In this document: positions 50,982 through 59,486 of the stretch, piece after piece
Numbering within the stretch: position 1 is the stretch's first letter
Layout: every line of letters starts with the position of its first letter
Source: Clostridia bacterium
GTDB lineage: Bacteria; Bacillota; Clostridia; TANB77; CAG-465
Direction of reading: 5' to 3'
Assembly (NCBI GenBank): GCA_017626395.1
Contig: JAGAIU010000011.1
Location: forward strand, 84,917-146,781
Length of the DNA: 61,865 bases
Made by a program: the position numbers and the translations under genes
Notes under the pieces: model-generated
Told to the model about the DNA's origin: nothing
Databases searched by the model: none
The model's input: only the letters and a program-made list of their open reading frames with translations

Positions 50982-51283
50982 TCGCCAGAACTATCAGTAT
51001 CTCCACCAGAAGCAGCTTCTGATGTAGATGAGAATAATTCATTTTTAATTGCTGTATAAGCAGCATTTTGGTCTTCTTCAGTCATAACATCAGTTCCAAT
51101 TGCTTCTAAAAGTTTAAGTTTATTAGCAATTTTTAACTGTGCTTCTAAATTATCTAAATCGACGTCTAATTCATCAATTTTAACGTCTAAATCTAATTCA
51201 TCTATCTTATTAGCAATAGAAGCTAATTGAGTTTCTAAAGCTCCTTCTATATCGTTTAATACGTGGTAGTTGCAACTAGTCAT
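50978..51283 (-). CDS. Acidic coiled-coil protein
   Basis: 101 residues from ATG 51283, with a purine-rich site upstream. Heptad-rich middle ('IANKIDELDLDVKIDELDVD') and Ser/Gly/Asp-rich tail. It is followed by a hairpin terminator and overlaps the end of the gene upstream. No family recognised. Confidence 0.5.
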   Translation of the reverse strand: MTSCNYHVLNDIEGALETQLASIANKIDELDLDVKIDELDVDLDNLEAQLKIANKLKLLEAIGTDVMTEEDQNAAYTAIKNELFSSTSEAASGGDTDSSGD

Positions 51284-51470
51284 TTTCTTTGCCTTTAAAT
51301 AGTTCATCGCAGATTTCATTATAATGTTGTTTAATCTCTTCAACACTCATAAGAGAATCTGCACTATTATATTGTGATTCTAAACACTTTAAGGCATTTG
51401 ATATAGTTAATTGCTTAATTAATTCTTTTTGTAATTCTTTATCTGATGACTTATTTAAAAACTCAAACAT
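51276..51470 (-). CDS. Small acidic helical protein
   Basis: 64 residues with 'DKELQKELIKQLTISNALKC' helix. It starts directly before the end of the upstream gene and overlaps the coiled-coil ORF by 8 bases. No family recognised. Confidence 0.5.
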   Translation of the reverse strand: MFEFLNKSSDKELQKELIKQLTISNALKCLESQYNSADSLMSVEEIKQHYNEICDELFKGKEND

Positions 51471-51755
51471 TTATTCACCTTCGGCAGATGCTTCTTCAGT
51501 TTGTTCCTCGCCAAAAGAAGCAGTAAGATGAGATACTTGTTCAAATGGTATTATAACATCAATGTCATTTTTATCTGACACAGCACCATATGCTTTAATA
51601 TAATCTTCATGCAGTTCAAGATTTAATGTAGAACCTGTATTTGGTTTTAAAAAATTAAAACTAATACCATTCTGCATAAAAACATCTATATACAATAAAT
51701 CATCTCTTTCAAGCCACTCATATATTTTATTACAAAATATTTCTACTATTGCCAT
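51471..51755 (-). CDS. Small protein, unknown
   Basis: 94 residues with strands 'KTYDLLYIDVFMQNGISFNF' type pattern and an acidic tail ('EEQTEEASAEGE'). It abuts the 64-residue gene. No family recognised. Confidence 0.45.
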   Translation of the reverse strand: MAIVEIFCNKIYEWLERDDLLYIDVFMQNGISFNFLKPNTGSTLNLELHEDYIKAYGAVSDKNDIDVIIPFEQVSHLTASFGEEQTEEASAEGE

Positions 51756-51758
51756 ATT

Positions 51759-51944
51759 TTAACCTCTTGACATTCTATAATCTAATAAATCTTCTTCAAC
51801 ATCTTTATGGTCATGTACTTCTATTACTTCATAGAAATCGCTGTGACCACATTCTACTAATGCTTCAGCATCACTTTCGCTACCAACAATCATTATACTT
51901 CTTCTATCTAATGGTTCGTCATCTAACATTAAATACACTTTCAT
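51759..51944 (-). CDS. Small acidic protein, unknown
   Basis: 61 residues with 'MIVGSESDAEALVECGHSDF' and an acidic C-terminus. It lies 3 bases upstream of the next start. No family recognised. Confidence 0.45.
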   Translation of the reverse strand: MKVYLMLDDEPLDRRSIMIVGSESDAEALVECGHSDFYEVIEVHDHKDVEEDLLDYRMSRG

Positions 51945-51948
51945 ATTA

Positions 51949-52302
51949 TCACGCTATTGTTTTATTTAATGAAAATAATAACTGGTATCCATCTAAAGTA
52001 GTGGTTTCTTTCCAGTTAACAAAATTATAAACAAAAAACTTTGTCATCTTTACAAAATCAATATCAAATTGTTTTGCAAAAGCTTTAGCATGCTCTTTTA
52101 ATACATCAGTATCAACATACTCATCTCGAATAGTAATACGTAATTCACGACCATTCTCTATTATATCTATAAGAATTAATTCATCATCAATATCTATATT
52201 ACTAAAAAAGTCAAAAATTGCATTTTCTAACTCTTCTTCATAATTTAACAAAGTTAATTTTGTTTCTCTATATTTATACAATAAATTTCTATGTAAAGTC
52301 AT
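51949..52302 (-). CDS. Unknown protein
   Basis: 117 residues, ribosome-binding site weak (GATAATAG). Beta pattern 'DELILIDIIENGRELRITIRDEYV' (in two parts) and helix before it. No family recognised. Confidence 0.45.
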   Translation of the reverse strand: MTLHRNLLYKYRETKLTLLNYEEELENAIFDFFSNIDIDDELILIDIIENGRELRITIRDEYVDTDVLKEHAKAFAKQFDIDFVKMTKFFVYNFVNWKETTTLDGYQLLFSLNKTIA

Positions 52303-52330
52303 CTATTATCATCTCTGTTTCTTATAGTAT

Positions 52331-52648
52331 TTAAAGTATTTGGTGCAGTTCTAAATTAGCTTGTTTTGCTGTTTTCACAGCCTGTTTTTCATCATATATA
52401 CGCCATTCAAGTCCACGACCAATAACAATTTTTTTTAAAGTTAATAAATCTACACGAGATATAGTACGCCTTTTGCCATCTTTATCAATATATCTGTAGC
52501 ACCATTGATATCCTTGTTTACAATCATTACATTTAGCTGTTCCAACTCTTAAAATACCACTTTTTTCCCTACCATTTGATAGTGGATAGTTATATTTCTC
52601 TCTTGCTTCTTTAAAAAGCTGACCTAAATTTTTTGTTTCAATTGTCAA
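52331..52648 (-). CDS. AP2-like DNA-binding protein
   Basis: 105 residues. 'KNLGQLFKEAREKY' then 'KSGILRVGTAKCNDCKQGYQW' and 'DGKRRTISRVDLLTLKKIVI' match, from memory, AP2-like domains common in Methanobacteriales and homing nucleases. The gene at 56270 shares the same plan. Cys pair in the middle could bind zinc. No nuclease domain is attached. It starts inside the end of the phosphatase gene. Confidence 0.55.
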   Translation of the reverse strand: MTIETKNLGQLFKEAREKYNYPLSNGREKSGILRVGTAKCNDCKQGYQWCYRYIDKDGKRRTISRVDLLTLKKIVIGRGLEWRIYDEKQAVKTAKQANLELHQIL

Positions 52649-53477
52649 TGTCTATCTCCTCCATTATTTTTAAAGATTTTAACACTTCTATAATATCCTT
52701 ATATTCTTTGCTTAAATCAATATCTAAATAATATTTTGTTGTTGTACAAAAGCTTGAATCAAATATTAATTGATTGCCTAATATATGACAGCCATTTTGT
52801 GGGGTATGACCTACTATCATGAATTTGCATCCAGCGATTTCTAAAAATTTATCTATATCTTCTTCTATGTAGTCGTCGTATGGTCTGCTCCATATCATTT
52901 CTTCTATGAATTCTATATCTTTTTCTTTTTGTGCTTCTTCTTCTTTTGTGTGTACTGCTGCGTTAATTGCTTTTATATTAAATAAATCAATTTCTTGATT
53001 AATTAATTGATTAAGTGCTGTCGTACTTATTCCTGCATGGGATATGAAGAAGCCATTGTCTGTTACTAGGAAGTATGGGAAACACTTCATAAACTCTTCA
53101 TACATTATCTGATATAAATAAATTTCCTCATCCCATTCATATCTATCTTCAATATGATGTATAAATTCTTCAGTTTGATTAGTACCCCATTTATATACCT
53201 CATTATGCATTATTTGACAAAATTCATGATTCCCAAGTAAGACATGAAAATTTGGCAAATTAAATAACTTATCAACCTCATCTAAAACATCAAGAGATAA
53301 ATCTTTAGAATACTCTAATTCATGTATTAAATCACCAGTAAATACAATATGACAATTTGGGTCATCTCTATCCCAAATTTCATCTACATATTTATCAAAA
53401 TCATCTTTATTACCATGTATATCAGTAACAACAATTAAACGTCCCTTTTTAGGCAATGAAATAATTCTATCGCTCAT
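52638..53477 (-). CDS. Calcineurin-like metallophosphatase
   Basis: 279 residues from ATG 53477. Metal-binding motifs in order: 'DIHGN' (19-23), 'GDLI' (48-51), 'GNHEF' (82-86), 'SHAGI' near 146, and 'GHTPQ' near 230. This is the PPP-like phosphoesterase fold seen in viral and bacterial Ap4A hydrolase or Ser/Thr phosphatases. Possible substrates are phosphoproteins, ApnA or 2',3'-cyclic nucleotides. It could reset host signalling or repair RNA. All metal ligands are present, so it is probably active. Confidence 0.88.
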   Translation of the reverse strand: MSDRIISLPKKGRLIVVTDIHGNKDDFDKYVDEIWDRDDPNCHIVFTGDLIHELEYSKDLSLDVLDEVDKLFNLPNFHVLLGNHEFCQIMHNEVYKWGTNQTEEFIHHIEDRYEWDEEIYLYQIMYEEFMKCFPYFLVTDNGFFISHAGISTTALNQLINQEIDLFNIKAINAAVHTKEEEAQKEKDIEFIEEMIWSRPYDDYIEEDIDKFLEIAGCKFMIVGHTPQNGCHILGNQLIFDSSFCTTTKYYLDIDLSKEYKDIIEVLKSLKIMEEIDIDN

Positions 53478-53703
53478 CAAAACTACCTACCTTAACATTT
53501 CTTAAATAATAATCATAATAGTCTTTACAATTTTTATGAGATAATCGACTTACACTAGATGTACCTATGATAACAGTTTCTGTTTTACTGTCCATTAATA
53601 CAACAATAGTTTTATTTAAGTTAATTGAATACTCAAATATTGCTATATCATCATCACTATTCCATTGTATATGTACCTCTGTATCTTTAGGTAATTCATT
53701 CAT
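53467..53703 (-). CDS. Small beta-rich protein, unknown
   Basis: 78 residues ('DTEVHIQWNSDDDIAIFEYS' and 'TVIIGTSSVSRLSH'). It overlaps the phosphatase gene by 11 bases and is overlapped by the next. No family recognised. Confidence 0.45.
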   Translation of the reverse strand: MNELPKDTEVHIQWNSDDDIAIFEYSINLNKTIVVLMDSKTETVIIGTSSVSRLSHKNCKDYYDYYLRNVKVGSFDER

Positions 53704-53966
53704 TTTAATCTATTCTCCCTTAATAAGTCATCAAAAGTTATTAAATCTTCCCCATATCTTAAACCAGATATATTCATTTCTATTTTTTTAATAGGCTCTA
53801 AACATATTATACGATTTGTTATATATTTAGTTTTAACCTCAAAGGGAATATCTCCTATTTCAAAGATAATTTCTTTTACTGGGGTATATAGAGATGATGC
53901 AGATACTGTAATACCATTTCTATCATCATATTCAGCGTTATCAATTATAATATCATTCAGTCTCAT
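53700..53966 (-). CDS. Small beta-rich protein, unknown
   Basis: 88 residues from ATG 53966 with GGGGG upstream. Strand pattern 'DIPFEVKTKYITNRIICLEP'. It overlaps its neighbours at both ends (4 and 14 bases). No family recognised. Confidence 0.45.
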   Translation of the reverse strand: MRLNDIIIDNAEYDDRNGITVSASSLYTPVKEIIFEIGDIPFEVKTKYITNRIICLEPIKKIEMNISGLRYGEDLITFDDLLRENRLK

Positions 53967-54141
53967 ATTTATAACCCCCATGTAAAACCATAACATACTC
54001 ACATATATCTTTGTCATAATAAAATTCTTTTACATCATATAATTTGTCTTCTATTAAAATATTAACTGGAGCATCTGCAAGGTCTGTATTATCTAATAAT
54101 GTATTTACTAATACTTTTAAACAATCAGTTACCATTTTCAC
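53953..54141 (-). CDS. Small protein, unknown
   Basis: 62 residues if GTG 54141 is used (GGTGG upstream), or 60 from ATG 54135. Mixed pattern ('KLYDVKEFYYDKDICEYVMV'). It overlaps both neighbours. No family recognised. Confidence 0.45.
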   Translation of the reverse strand: MKMVTDCLKVLVNTLLDNTDLADAPVNILIEDKLYDVKEFYYDKDICEYVMVLHGGYKYETE

Positions 54142-54391
54142 TTAAACCACCTTTAGCTTCATCTAATGCTAATCTAAAAGCAACCTTACGATTACCACGT
54201 AAATCACACATCATTTTATCAATTGCTTCATCACTAGGTTCTAATGATTGAATTAAAACTTTATAAACTATTTTACTCATTTTTAAGTCATTTTTTAAAG
54301 TTTGATTTAAACCTTGTTCTATGATTTCCATAACATTAGGATTACCAGTTAATTCAATAAGTTTATCTTCATTTGCTTGTATAAAATCCAT
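54125..54391 (-). CDS. Small helical protein, unknown
   Basis: 88 residues, helical and charged ('KLIELTGNPNVMEIIEQGLN'). It overlaps the downstream gene by 17 bases. No family recognised. Confidence 0.5.
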   Translation of the reverse strand: MDFIQANEDKLIELTGNPNVMEIIEQGLNQTLKNDLKMSKIVYKVLIQSLEPSDEAIDKMMCDLRGNRKVAFRLALDEAKGGLSENGN

Positions 54392-54400
54392 TTAAACCAC

Positions 54401-54874
54401 CTAATCACCATCAAATTTAATTTTATTAATAAACTCTGTAGTATCAATCCATCGAAGTTTTTCTTTTTTAATAGTGGGTTCAGTAAAAAGAATCTCATAA
54501 TATTTCTTTGGATTAGTTGCATGTAATTGAGCGATTTCAATTAAATCTGGTAATTCTTTATAATCAATAATCTCTTGAATAGTACGTAAAATATACCTTA
54601 ATTGAGCTAATTCTGTTCTTGCTTCAAAAAAAGTATCTGCACGTATATGTGATGCTTTATATAATTTACTACATTCTTGTCTTAAATACCCATTACGTTC
54701 ATATAGATTATTTAATATGACTCCAAGGTCATCTTCATAAAGGTTATTTATATTCTTATGTATAAACCATCTATCATCTGTTTTAAAGTCATATACTTGA
54801 TATATATCATCATTTGCATATAAATTATCATTATAATTACTATGAAAACGATTTTTTTTGTATTCTGTAAGCAT
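54401..54874 (-). CDS. Unknown helical protein
   Basis: 157 residues. Basic N-terminus ('LTEYKKNRFHSNYND') then long helices ('TELAQLRYILRTIQEIIDYK' type pattern). No family recognised. Confidence 0.5.
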   Translation of the reverse strand: MLTEYKKNRFHSNYNDNLYANDDIYQVYDFKTDDRWFIHKNINNLYEDDLGVILNNLYERNGYLRQECSKLYKASHIRADTFFEARTELAQLRYILRTIQEIIDYKELPDLIEIAQLHATNPKKYYEILFTEPTIKKEKLRWIDTTEFINKIKFDGD

Positions 54875-54898
54875 TTAATCACCTAATGAAGCAAGTAT

Positions 54899-55489
54899 TT
54901 AATTATAAATACCTGCTTCTTTACGTTTTTCTGGGTTGTTTTGAATTGGTCTATTTTTCATTCCAAGTTTTGGTTGAGTCATTTTATTCCATTGAGCTAT
55001 ATACTTGTCAAAAGTATGTTGCTGGTAATTCCAAACTAAACGATTAACGATTTGATAATTAATACCAAATTTTTTTGCTAAATCATTTATTTCTTTATTT
55101 GTTACATTGTTATGTAAGCATTTTTGTACTTCTAATACATGTTTAATTGTAACAATTAAAGGTTTATGATTAGCTGTGAAAAATTTACCATCGTTATCCA
55201 TATGTCTAATTTTGAATAATTTTTTAGCAGAATCTAATGGCTCAAATGCATCATATGGTTTTCTGTTAGGTCTTCTGTTATGAGTTTTTTTCTTTTGCTG
55301 TTTTTCTTCTTTTTTCTCTTCTTGTTTTTCTTTAACTTCAGTTAAAATTTCTGATGCATCTTTTAGTGAAACACCAACAATTTTTCTAATTGCTTCTAAA
55401 TCTTTTTGCAATTTGTCTCTTTCAGCTTCAATTTCTGTAATTTTATTCCTTTTAACATATTCAACTCCATTTAAATTAATGATATCCAT
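54899..55489 (-). CDS. Coiled coil plus helix-turn-helix-like protein
   Basis: 196 residues. Residues 15-75 form a charged coiled coil ending in a basic, Lys/Glu-rich linker ('EEKKEEKQQKKKTHNRRPNR'); residues about 130-160 ('EINDLAKKFGINYQIVNRLV') resemble a helix-turn-helix. This suits a DNA-binding or regulatory protein. Not assigned to a family. Confidence 0.55.
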   Translation of the reverse strand: MDIINLNGVEYVKRNKITEIEAERDKLQKDLEAIRKIVGVSLKDASEILTEVKEKQEEKKEEKQQKKKTHNRRPNRKPYDAFEPLDSAKKLFKIRHMDNDGKFFTANHKPLIVTIKHVLEVQKCLHNNVTNKEINDLAKKFGINYQIVNRLVWNYQQHTFDKYIAQWNKMTQPKLGMKNRPIQNNPEKRKEAGIYN

Positions 55490-55855
55490 TTAAATCACTC
55501 CTTTTTTATCTGATTGTATGGGTTTTTTTAAAGTGCAAACTTCTGCTTTTAAGCATTCTATTTGGGTTTCTAATGCACTAATTTGTTTTTTATAATCTTC
55601 TATATATGATTTAGATAACTCATGTATTTTTTGTTCTTTTTCTAATTCCCTTGATATTAATTCTTTTTCTTCTTCTAATTCTTCATAATCTAAATAACGT
55701 ATCCAACTATCATCTCCATCTTTTACAATATAATCATAAATACGCTCAAATTTTTCCCCACCTTTATAATAGGTTGAAAGTGCTCCAACTGCAAGCATCA
55801 AAAAAGACCACATCGCAAGGGCTAAAATAAAGAGACATTCTTCTCCTATTACCAT
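55490..55855 (-). CDS. Membrane-anchored coiled-coil protein
   Basis: 121 residues. One hydrophobic segment at residues 5-25 ('ECLFILALAMWSFLMLAVGA') and a long charged coiled coil near residues 60-115 ('EEEKELISRELEKEQKIHEL'). Possible spanin-like or scaffold role; not secure. It abuts the HTH-like gene. Confidence 0.5.
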   Translation of the reverse strand: MVIGEECLFILALAMWSFLMLAVGALSTYYKGGEKFERIYDYIVKDGDDSWIRYLDYEELEEEKELISRELEKEQKIHELSKSYIEDYKKQISALETQIECLKAEVCTLKKPIQSDKKGVI

Positions 55856-56266
55856 TTATAAAAACCTCCCATTTTCACGTAAAAACTTTGTTAATGTTGC
55901 TGCACCTTCACTATCTTTCCATTGTTGATGATAATCACGATGGCATGTTTGACATAAAACCATACCATTATGAATATCAGTACCTAAAGATGGATAAACA
56001 CTTAAAGGCATCACATGATGTACTTCTAAATGCTTATCAGTACCACAGCATTGACAAACTTTATCTCGTTGTTTAACTTTATTTTTCCAAGAATTAGCTC
56101 CTGGAGTATTTCTTAATTTTTGAGTATTCTTTTTTGTAGTGGTAGTATTGCTACCACTATCTTCTATAATAATGTCACCATTAATGACGACATCAGAATG
56201 ATGATTACCAATTAAATCACTTAATTCTTTTAAGACATTAATATGTTCTTCATTAAGCTCTACCAT
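55856..56266 (-). CDS. HNH endonuclease
   Basis: 136 residues. C-terminal HNH motif: 'CQCCGTDKHLEVHHVMPLS', 'HNGMVLCQTCHRDYHQQW' with two CxxC zinc knuckles and the catalytic HH...N...H. The N-terminal half is acidic and unrelated. It could be a homing nuclease or a terminase-associated nuclease. No terminase lies next to it, so a mobile-gene role is likelier. Confidence 0.8.
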   Translation of the reverse strand: MVELNEEHINVLKELSDLIGNHHSDVVINGDIIIEDSGSNTTTTKKNTQKLRNTPGANSWKNKVKQRDKVCQCCGTDKHLEVHHVMPLSVYPSLGTDIHNGMVLCQTCHRDYHQQWKDSEGAATLTKFLRENGRFL

Positions 56267-56269
56267 TAT

Positions 56270-56701
56270 TTACCCCCAAATTTTGCCGATTAGATATTTA
56301 TAATCATCATCATTGCAATTCGCATCTATGAAGGTACAAAAAGTTTTACCATCAATAATATCTAATGGCAATTGTTTTTCTATAATTGCATCGTATAATT
56401 CTCTTAATGTTTTTCTTTGTACACTACTTTGTTTATTATTTTCTTTGAAAAAAACATACCTAAAGCAAAATTTTTGCGTATAACCTGTATCACGCATTTT
56501 ATAAAGACCAGATACACCAGATTTTCTATAATCATATAAAATTTTACGTGCATTTTTACTTCTACGTCTTGTTTTTTTAAAAGGTTGATTTTTCTTGGCT
56601 TCATTAAAAAGTTCACCAAGATTTTTTGTTTTTTTAGGTATATTTTCAATACCACTATGTAATTTATTAACAGATGGTGGTCCTGTAGCTAAACGTGCCA
56701 T
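56270..56701 (-). CDS. AP2-like DNA-binding protein, paralogue of 52331
   Basis: 143 residues from ATG 56701. 'KTKNLGELFNEAKKNQ', 'RKSGVSGLYKMRDTGY', 'QRKTLRELYDAIIEKQLPLD' follow the same plan as the 52331 gene. The two differ in the zinc-type Cys pair, which this one lacks. Both stand beside or near endonuclease-like genes. Confidence 0.5.
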   Translation of the reverse strand: MARLATGPPSVNKLHSGIENIPKKTKNLGELFNEAKKNQPFKKTRRRSKNARKILYDYRKSGVSGLYKMRDTGYTQKFCFRYVFFKENNKQSSVQRKTLRELYDAIIEKQLPLDIIDGKTFCTFIDANCNDDDYKYLIGKIWG

Positions 56702-56705
56702 ATAA

Positions 56706-57038
56706 TCACTCCTTTTTATCAAAGGTATGTTCCATTATAAATTCAAAAATCTGTTCAGTTTCATATTTACCAATTAATAAGTTTTCTACATATACATCGG
56801 TATATAATCCCTTACATTCTTTTATTCTACCTTCATACCAAGTTATTCTATTGCCTAATAAAGTAAGAATTTCATCTTTAGTAACAACTGTATCCTTTAA
56901 TCTTGAGATTTCTTTGTTCGCATCATATAATTGGTTAACTAATTTAATATTTTCTTCCTTAACTCTTGAATATTGTTCTTTAAGAAGTTTAAGTTCTTCT
57001 AATTTTTCATTTACTTTAGATTTTCTCATTAACATTGT
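56706..57038 (-). CDS. Coiled-coil protein, unknown
   Basis: 110 residues from ATG 57038 with AGGTGG upstream. Long charged heptad region ('EELKLLKEQYSRVKEENIKL') and a short beta tail ('FEFIMEHTFDKKE'). No family recognised. Confidence 0.5.
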   Translation of the reverse strand, partial: TMLMRKSKVNEKLEELKLLKEQYSRVKEENIKLVNQLYDANKEISRLKDTVVTKDEILTLLGNRITWYEGRIKECKGLYTDVYVENLLIGKYETEQIFEFIMEHTFDKKE

Positions 57039-57645
57039 TCCACCTATAATAATTAACAAAATTACTTTTTTTATCAGTTGGGGCTTTAAAACCATACAAC
57101 TGTTTAACTAATTCAACAATCTCATCAAGAATTTTTGTATCTTTTTCTCTTATTTCATCATCAAAATCACTTAACAATGAATAATGATGGTCTACATCAT
57201 GACATATCCCTAAATTAATATTAGTACGAATATAATTAATGTTATAATATTTTGAAGTAGCACCTTCATAATGCTCCATTGCATTATAAAAATCTTCTAA
57301 AATATTATCGTATTTATTTAAATCATATTCTGGATATGTAAGACATGCATCTTCTAAAAAACCTTCAATTCTTGATTTTGTATTTCTTAAGTTACCTAAT
57401 GCATAGGTTGCAAAATCTGGTTCATTTGCAAATTCAATTAATTCTTGAACATCTTTTGCTCTATCAAAGGCTCTTTCAAAACTCCAATAACAATCGGAGC
57501 TATCTTTTTTCGCTTTTTTTAGTAATTCTTCGGATGGCTCTGGCTCTTCACGCCATTTCCAACCTGTTATTTTATTTTGCATGTTACCAATATCGTTAAT
57601 GATATCCATGTAGTATTGTGCTATTTCACAGTAATCAATTATCAT
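57016..57645 (-). CDS. Unknown helical protein
   Basis: 209 residues, helical, acidic and Tyr-rich ('CYWSFERAFDRAKDVQELIE'). GGTG upstream of ATG. It overlaps the coiled-coil ORF by 23 bases. No family recognised. Confidence 0.5.
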   Translation of the reverse strand: MIIDYCEIAQYYMDIINDIGNMQNKITGWKWREEPEPSEELLKKAKKDSSDCYWSFERAFDRAKDVQELIEFANEPDFATYALGNLRNTKSRIEGFLEDACLTYPEYDLNKYDNILEDFYNAMEHYEGATSKYYNINYIRTNINLGICHDVDHHYSLLSDFDDEIREKDTKILDEIVELVKQLYGFKAPTDKKSNFVNYYRWNNVNEKI

Positions 57646-57688
57646 TGTATCACCTATTGTTTAATTATGTAATTACTTGCTTAAATGC

Positions 57689-58081
57689 TTAATGTCTTAA
57701 TACCTTGCTTAATGATTTTTTTATTAACTGTTTATGGTTGTCTAATTCAGTTTCCCTATCGAAGGTAAAAGTAATTGCATCATTAAAAGCTTCAACTTCA
57801 AAACAATAAGAACTTAATTCATCTGCTAACATTTGAGCAACTTTTTCCCTATCAGAATCGTCTAAAGTATCTACAAAAGCATCACGTAAATAAAACTGTA
57901 TTTTATTACCTCTCATATAATTATGTGGTTTTTTACGAAAATAATGTCGCCCATCACTATCTAATATACCATCTCGACATAATTGAGTACAAATTCTCAT
58001 AATAGTTTTTAAACTCTTTGTGCTTTCTCCTTCATCTAAAGTTGCTGAACCTACCATTATAGGTCTATATATATCGCTCAT
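57689..58081 (-). CDS. Unknown protein
   Basis: 130 residues from ATG 58081 with GGAG upstream. Basic stretch 'GRHYFRKKPHNYMRGNKIQF' and an acidic helix. No family recognised. Confidence 0.5.
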   Translation of the reverse strand: MSDIYRPIMVGSATLDEGESTKSLKTIMRICTQLCRDGILDSDGRHYFRKKPHNYMRGNKIQFYLRDAFVDTLDDSDREKVAQMLADELSSYCFEVEAFNDAITFTFDRETELDNHKQLIKKSLSKVLRH

Positions 58082-58153
58082 AATTAACAACTCCATCTTT
58101 AATTAATAAAATACCTTTTTTACAATTGTAAAGTATTATTAATGTCACGAATA

Positions 58154-58384
58154 TCAGTCATTATTATCACCAATTCTTTTAATATAGAAGCTATCCTTTT
58201 TAATTAAACCATTGTTATCATCAAGTAATTTTGTAATATTATCATAAAAATTTTCATCAGTTTCTTTAACACTTTTAATAACAATCTTATAATGCTTAAA
58301 TGTCTCTATCATTTCGTTTAATGTTTTAATAACGAAAAAAATAGATACGATAATGATGCATAATAAAAATTCAATAATCATCAT
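58154..58384 (-). CDS. Membrane protein, unknown
   Basis: 76 residues. Hydrophobic segment about 3-22 ('IIEFLLCIIIVSIFFVIKTL') then charged domain. It overlaps the next gene by 14 bases. The 57 bases downstream hold no clear gene. No family recognised. Confidence 0.5.
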   Translation of the reverse strand: MMIIEFLLCIIIVSIFFVIKTLNEMIETFKHYKIVIKSVKETDENFYDNITKLLDDNNGLIKKDSFYIKRIGDNND

Positions 58385-58595
58385 CTATCATCTCCTCTAA
58401 ATCTTCCCTATCATATAACATAAGACGTGGACAATAAATATTTTCAAACTTATCTGGATACTTTTCTTTAAATTCAAAGAAATCTTTTGCAGGTGCAGCT
58501 ACATAATATTCAAAGTCATATTCATCTTCATAATGCCAGAATATGTATTCTTTACCATTAATAATTACAATTTTATCTTTTGGAAAATCACTCAT
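58371..58595 (-). CDS. Small acidic protein, unknown
   Basis: 74 residues, acidic and aromatic ('YIFWHYEDEYDFEYYVAAPA'). It overlaps the next upstream gene by 4 bases (ATGA). No family recognised. Confidence 0.5.
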   Translation of the reverse strand: MSDFPKDKIVIINGKEYIFWHYEDEYDFEYYVAAPAKDFFEFKEKYPDKFENIYCPRLMLYDREDLEEMIDDDY

Positions 58596-58945
58596 CTAAA
58601 CCATCTCACTTCAAAACAATAAGTTATTTGTTGTAAACGTTCATTACCTTCACAATCTACACCAATTTCTTTATCATAACCTTCATAATCAACTTCAAAA
58701 TGTTTACAAAAGTCTTCAATTAATTCATCAGAGAAAAATTGGTTAGAATAGTTTTCAACTACAATATACTTACCACCAAGATTTAACATTACCATTAAAG
58801 GTACTGCTTGGTCAAAATATTCATATAAAAATTCTATGATTTTATCTTCAAGTTCTGATTCAATTATATGCTTATCTGAACATAATTGCTTATATTCTCT
58901 TAATTTTTTTGCATCATTACCATGATGTATTATTTTTGTTGCCAT
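58592..58945 (-). CDS. Unknown protein
   Basis: 117 residues with AAGGTG upstream. Mixed helix and strand ('LGGKYIVVENYSNQFFSDEL'). No family recognised. Confidence 0.5.
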   Translation of the reverse strand: MATKIIHHGNDAKKLREYKQLCSDKHIIESELEDKIIEFLYEYFDQAVPLMVMLNLGGKYIVVENYSNQFFSDELIEDFCKHFEVDYEGYDKEIGVDCEGNERLQQITYCFEVRWFR

Positions 58946-58954
58946 TTTATCACC

Positions 58955-59200
58955 TTAATAACACGTAGGACAGCTGCTCCATACGTCACTATTATTTTCT
59001 GAATAGTCTACACATTCTTCTACACATTGCTGTGGGGTATCCACATAATAATATTGTGGCGTACCCCCTTCTGCGTGGTCTTTATATAAGTCATATAGGA
59101 CTAATCCTCCTGCTAAAAAAGCTATTGCTCCTAATAAACCGATTATTATTAGAATTAATCCTATAATTAAAAAACCACTTAATAAATTACTATTATCCAT
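58955..59200 (-). CDS. Small membrane protein with Cys tail
   Basis: 81 residues from ATG 59200; ATGs at 59206 and 59209 are also in frame. A long hydrophobic stretch at residues 7-35 ('FLIIGLILIIIGLLGAIAFL') is followed by a polar tail with four Cys ('QQCVEECVDY', 'SCPTCY'). Possible membrane anchor with zinc site. No family recognised. Confidence 0.5.
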   Translation of the reverse strand: MDNSNLLSGFLIIGLILIIIGLLGAIAFLAGGLVLYDLYKDHAEGGTPQYYYVDTPQQCVEECVDYSENNSDVWSSCPTCY

Positions 59201-59486
59201 AAACATCATTTAATGGTCTTTCAAGCTGTTGTAGTAAAAAATCATTTTCAGCTTTTAAATCACGATTTTCTTGTAATATGAATAAGATAATTGAAAATAA
59301 ATCGCCTTGATTAATTTTAGTATCTTTAAAACCATATCCACAATATTCTTTCATCCACGCTTTATCAAAATATAAACCATCTATAGCTTCAACAATAGCT
59401 TCATAGCAACAGTCGTAGCATAGTGTTCTATCTAAAAAATGTTCTTCTTTGCTTTCTATTTCATAGCCACATTCATCGCAAATCAT
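59193..59486 (-). CDS. Small zinc-ribbon protein
   Basis: 97 residues from ATG 59486 with GGAGG upstream. N-terminal zinc site 'MICDECGYE...LCYDCCYEA' and a C-terminal coiled coil. It overlaps the helicase end by 14 bases. No family recognised. Confidence 0.55.
   Translation of the reverse strand: MICDECGYEIESKEEHFLDRTLCYDCCYEAIVEAIDGLYFDKAWMKEYCGYGFKDTKINQGDLFSIILFILQENRDLKAENDFLLQQLERPLNDVYG

Noticed and set aside
58097..58153. 13-codon frame after the 58154 gene
   Set aside because: It is too short and has no ribosome-binding site or conserved pattern.
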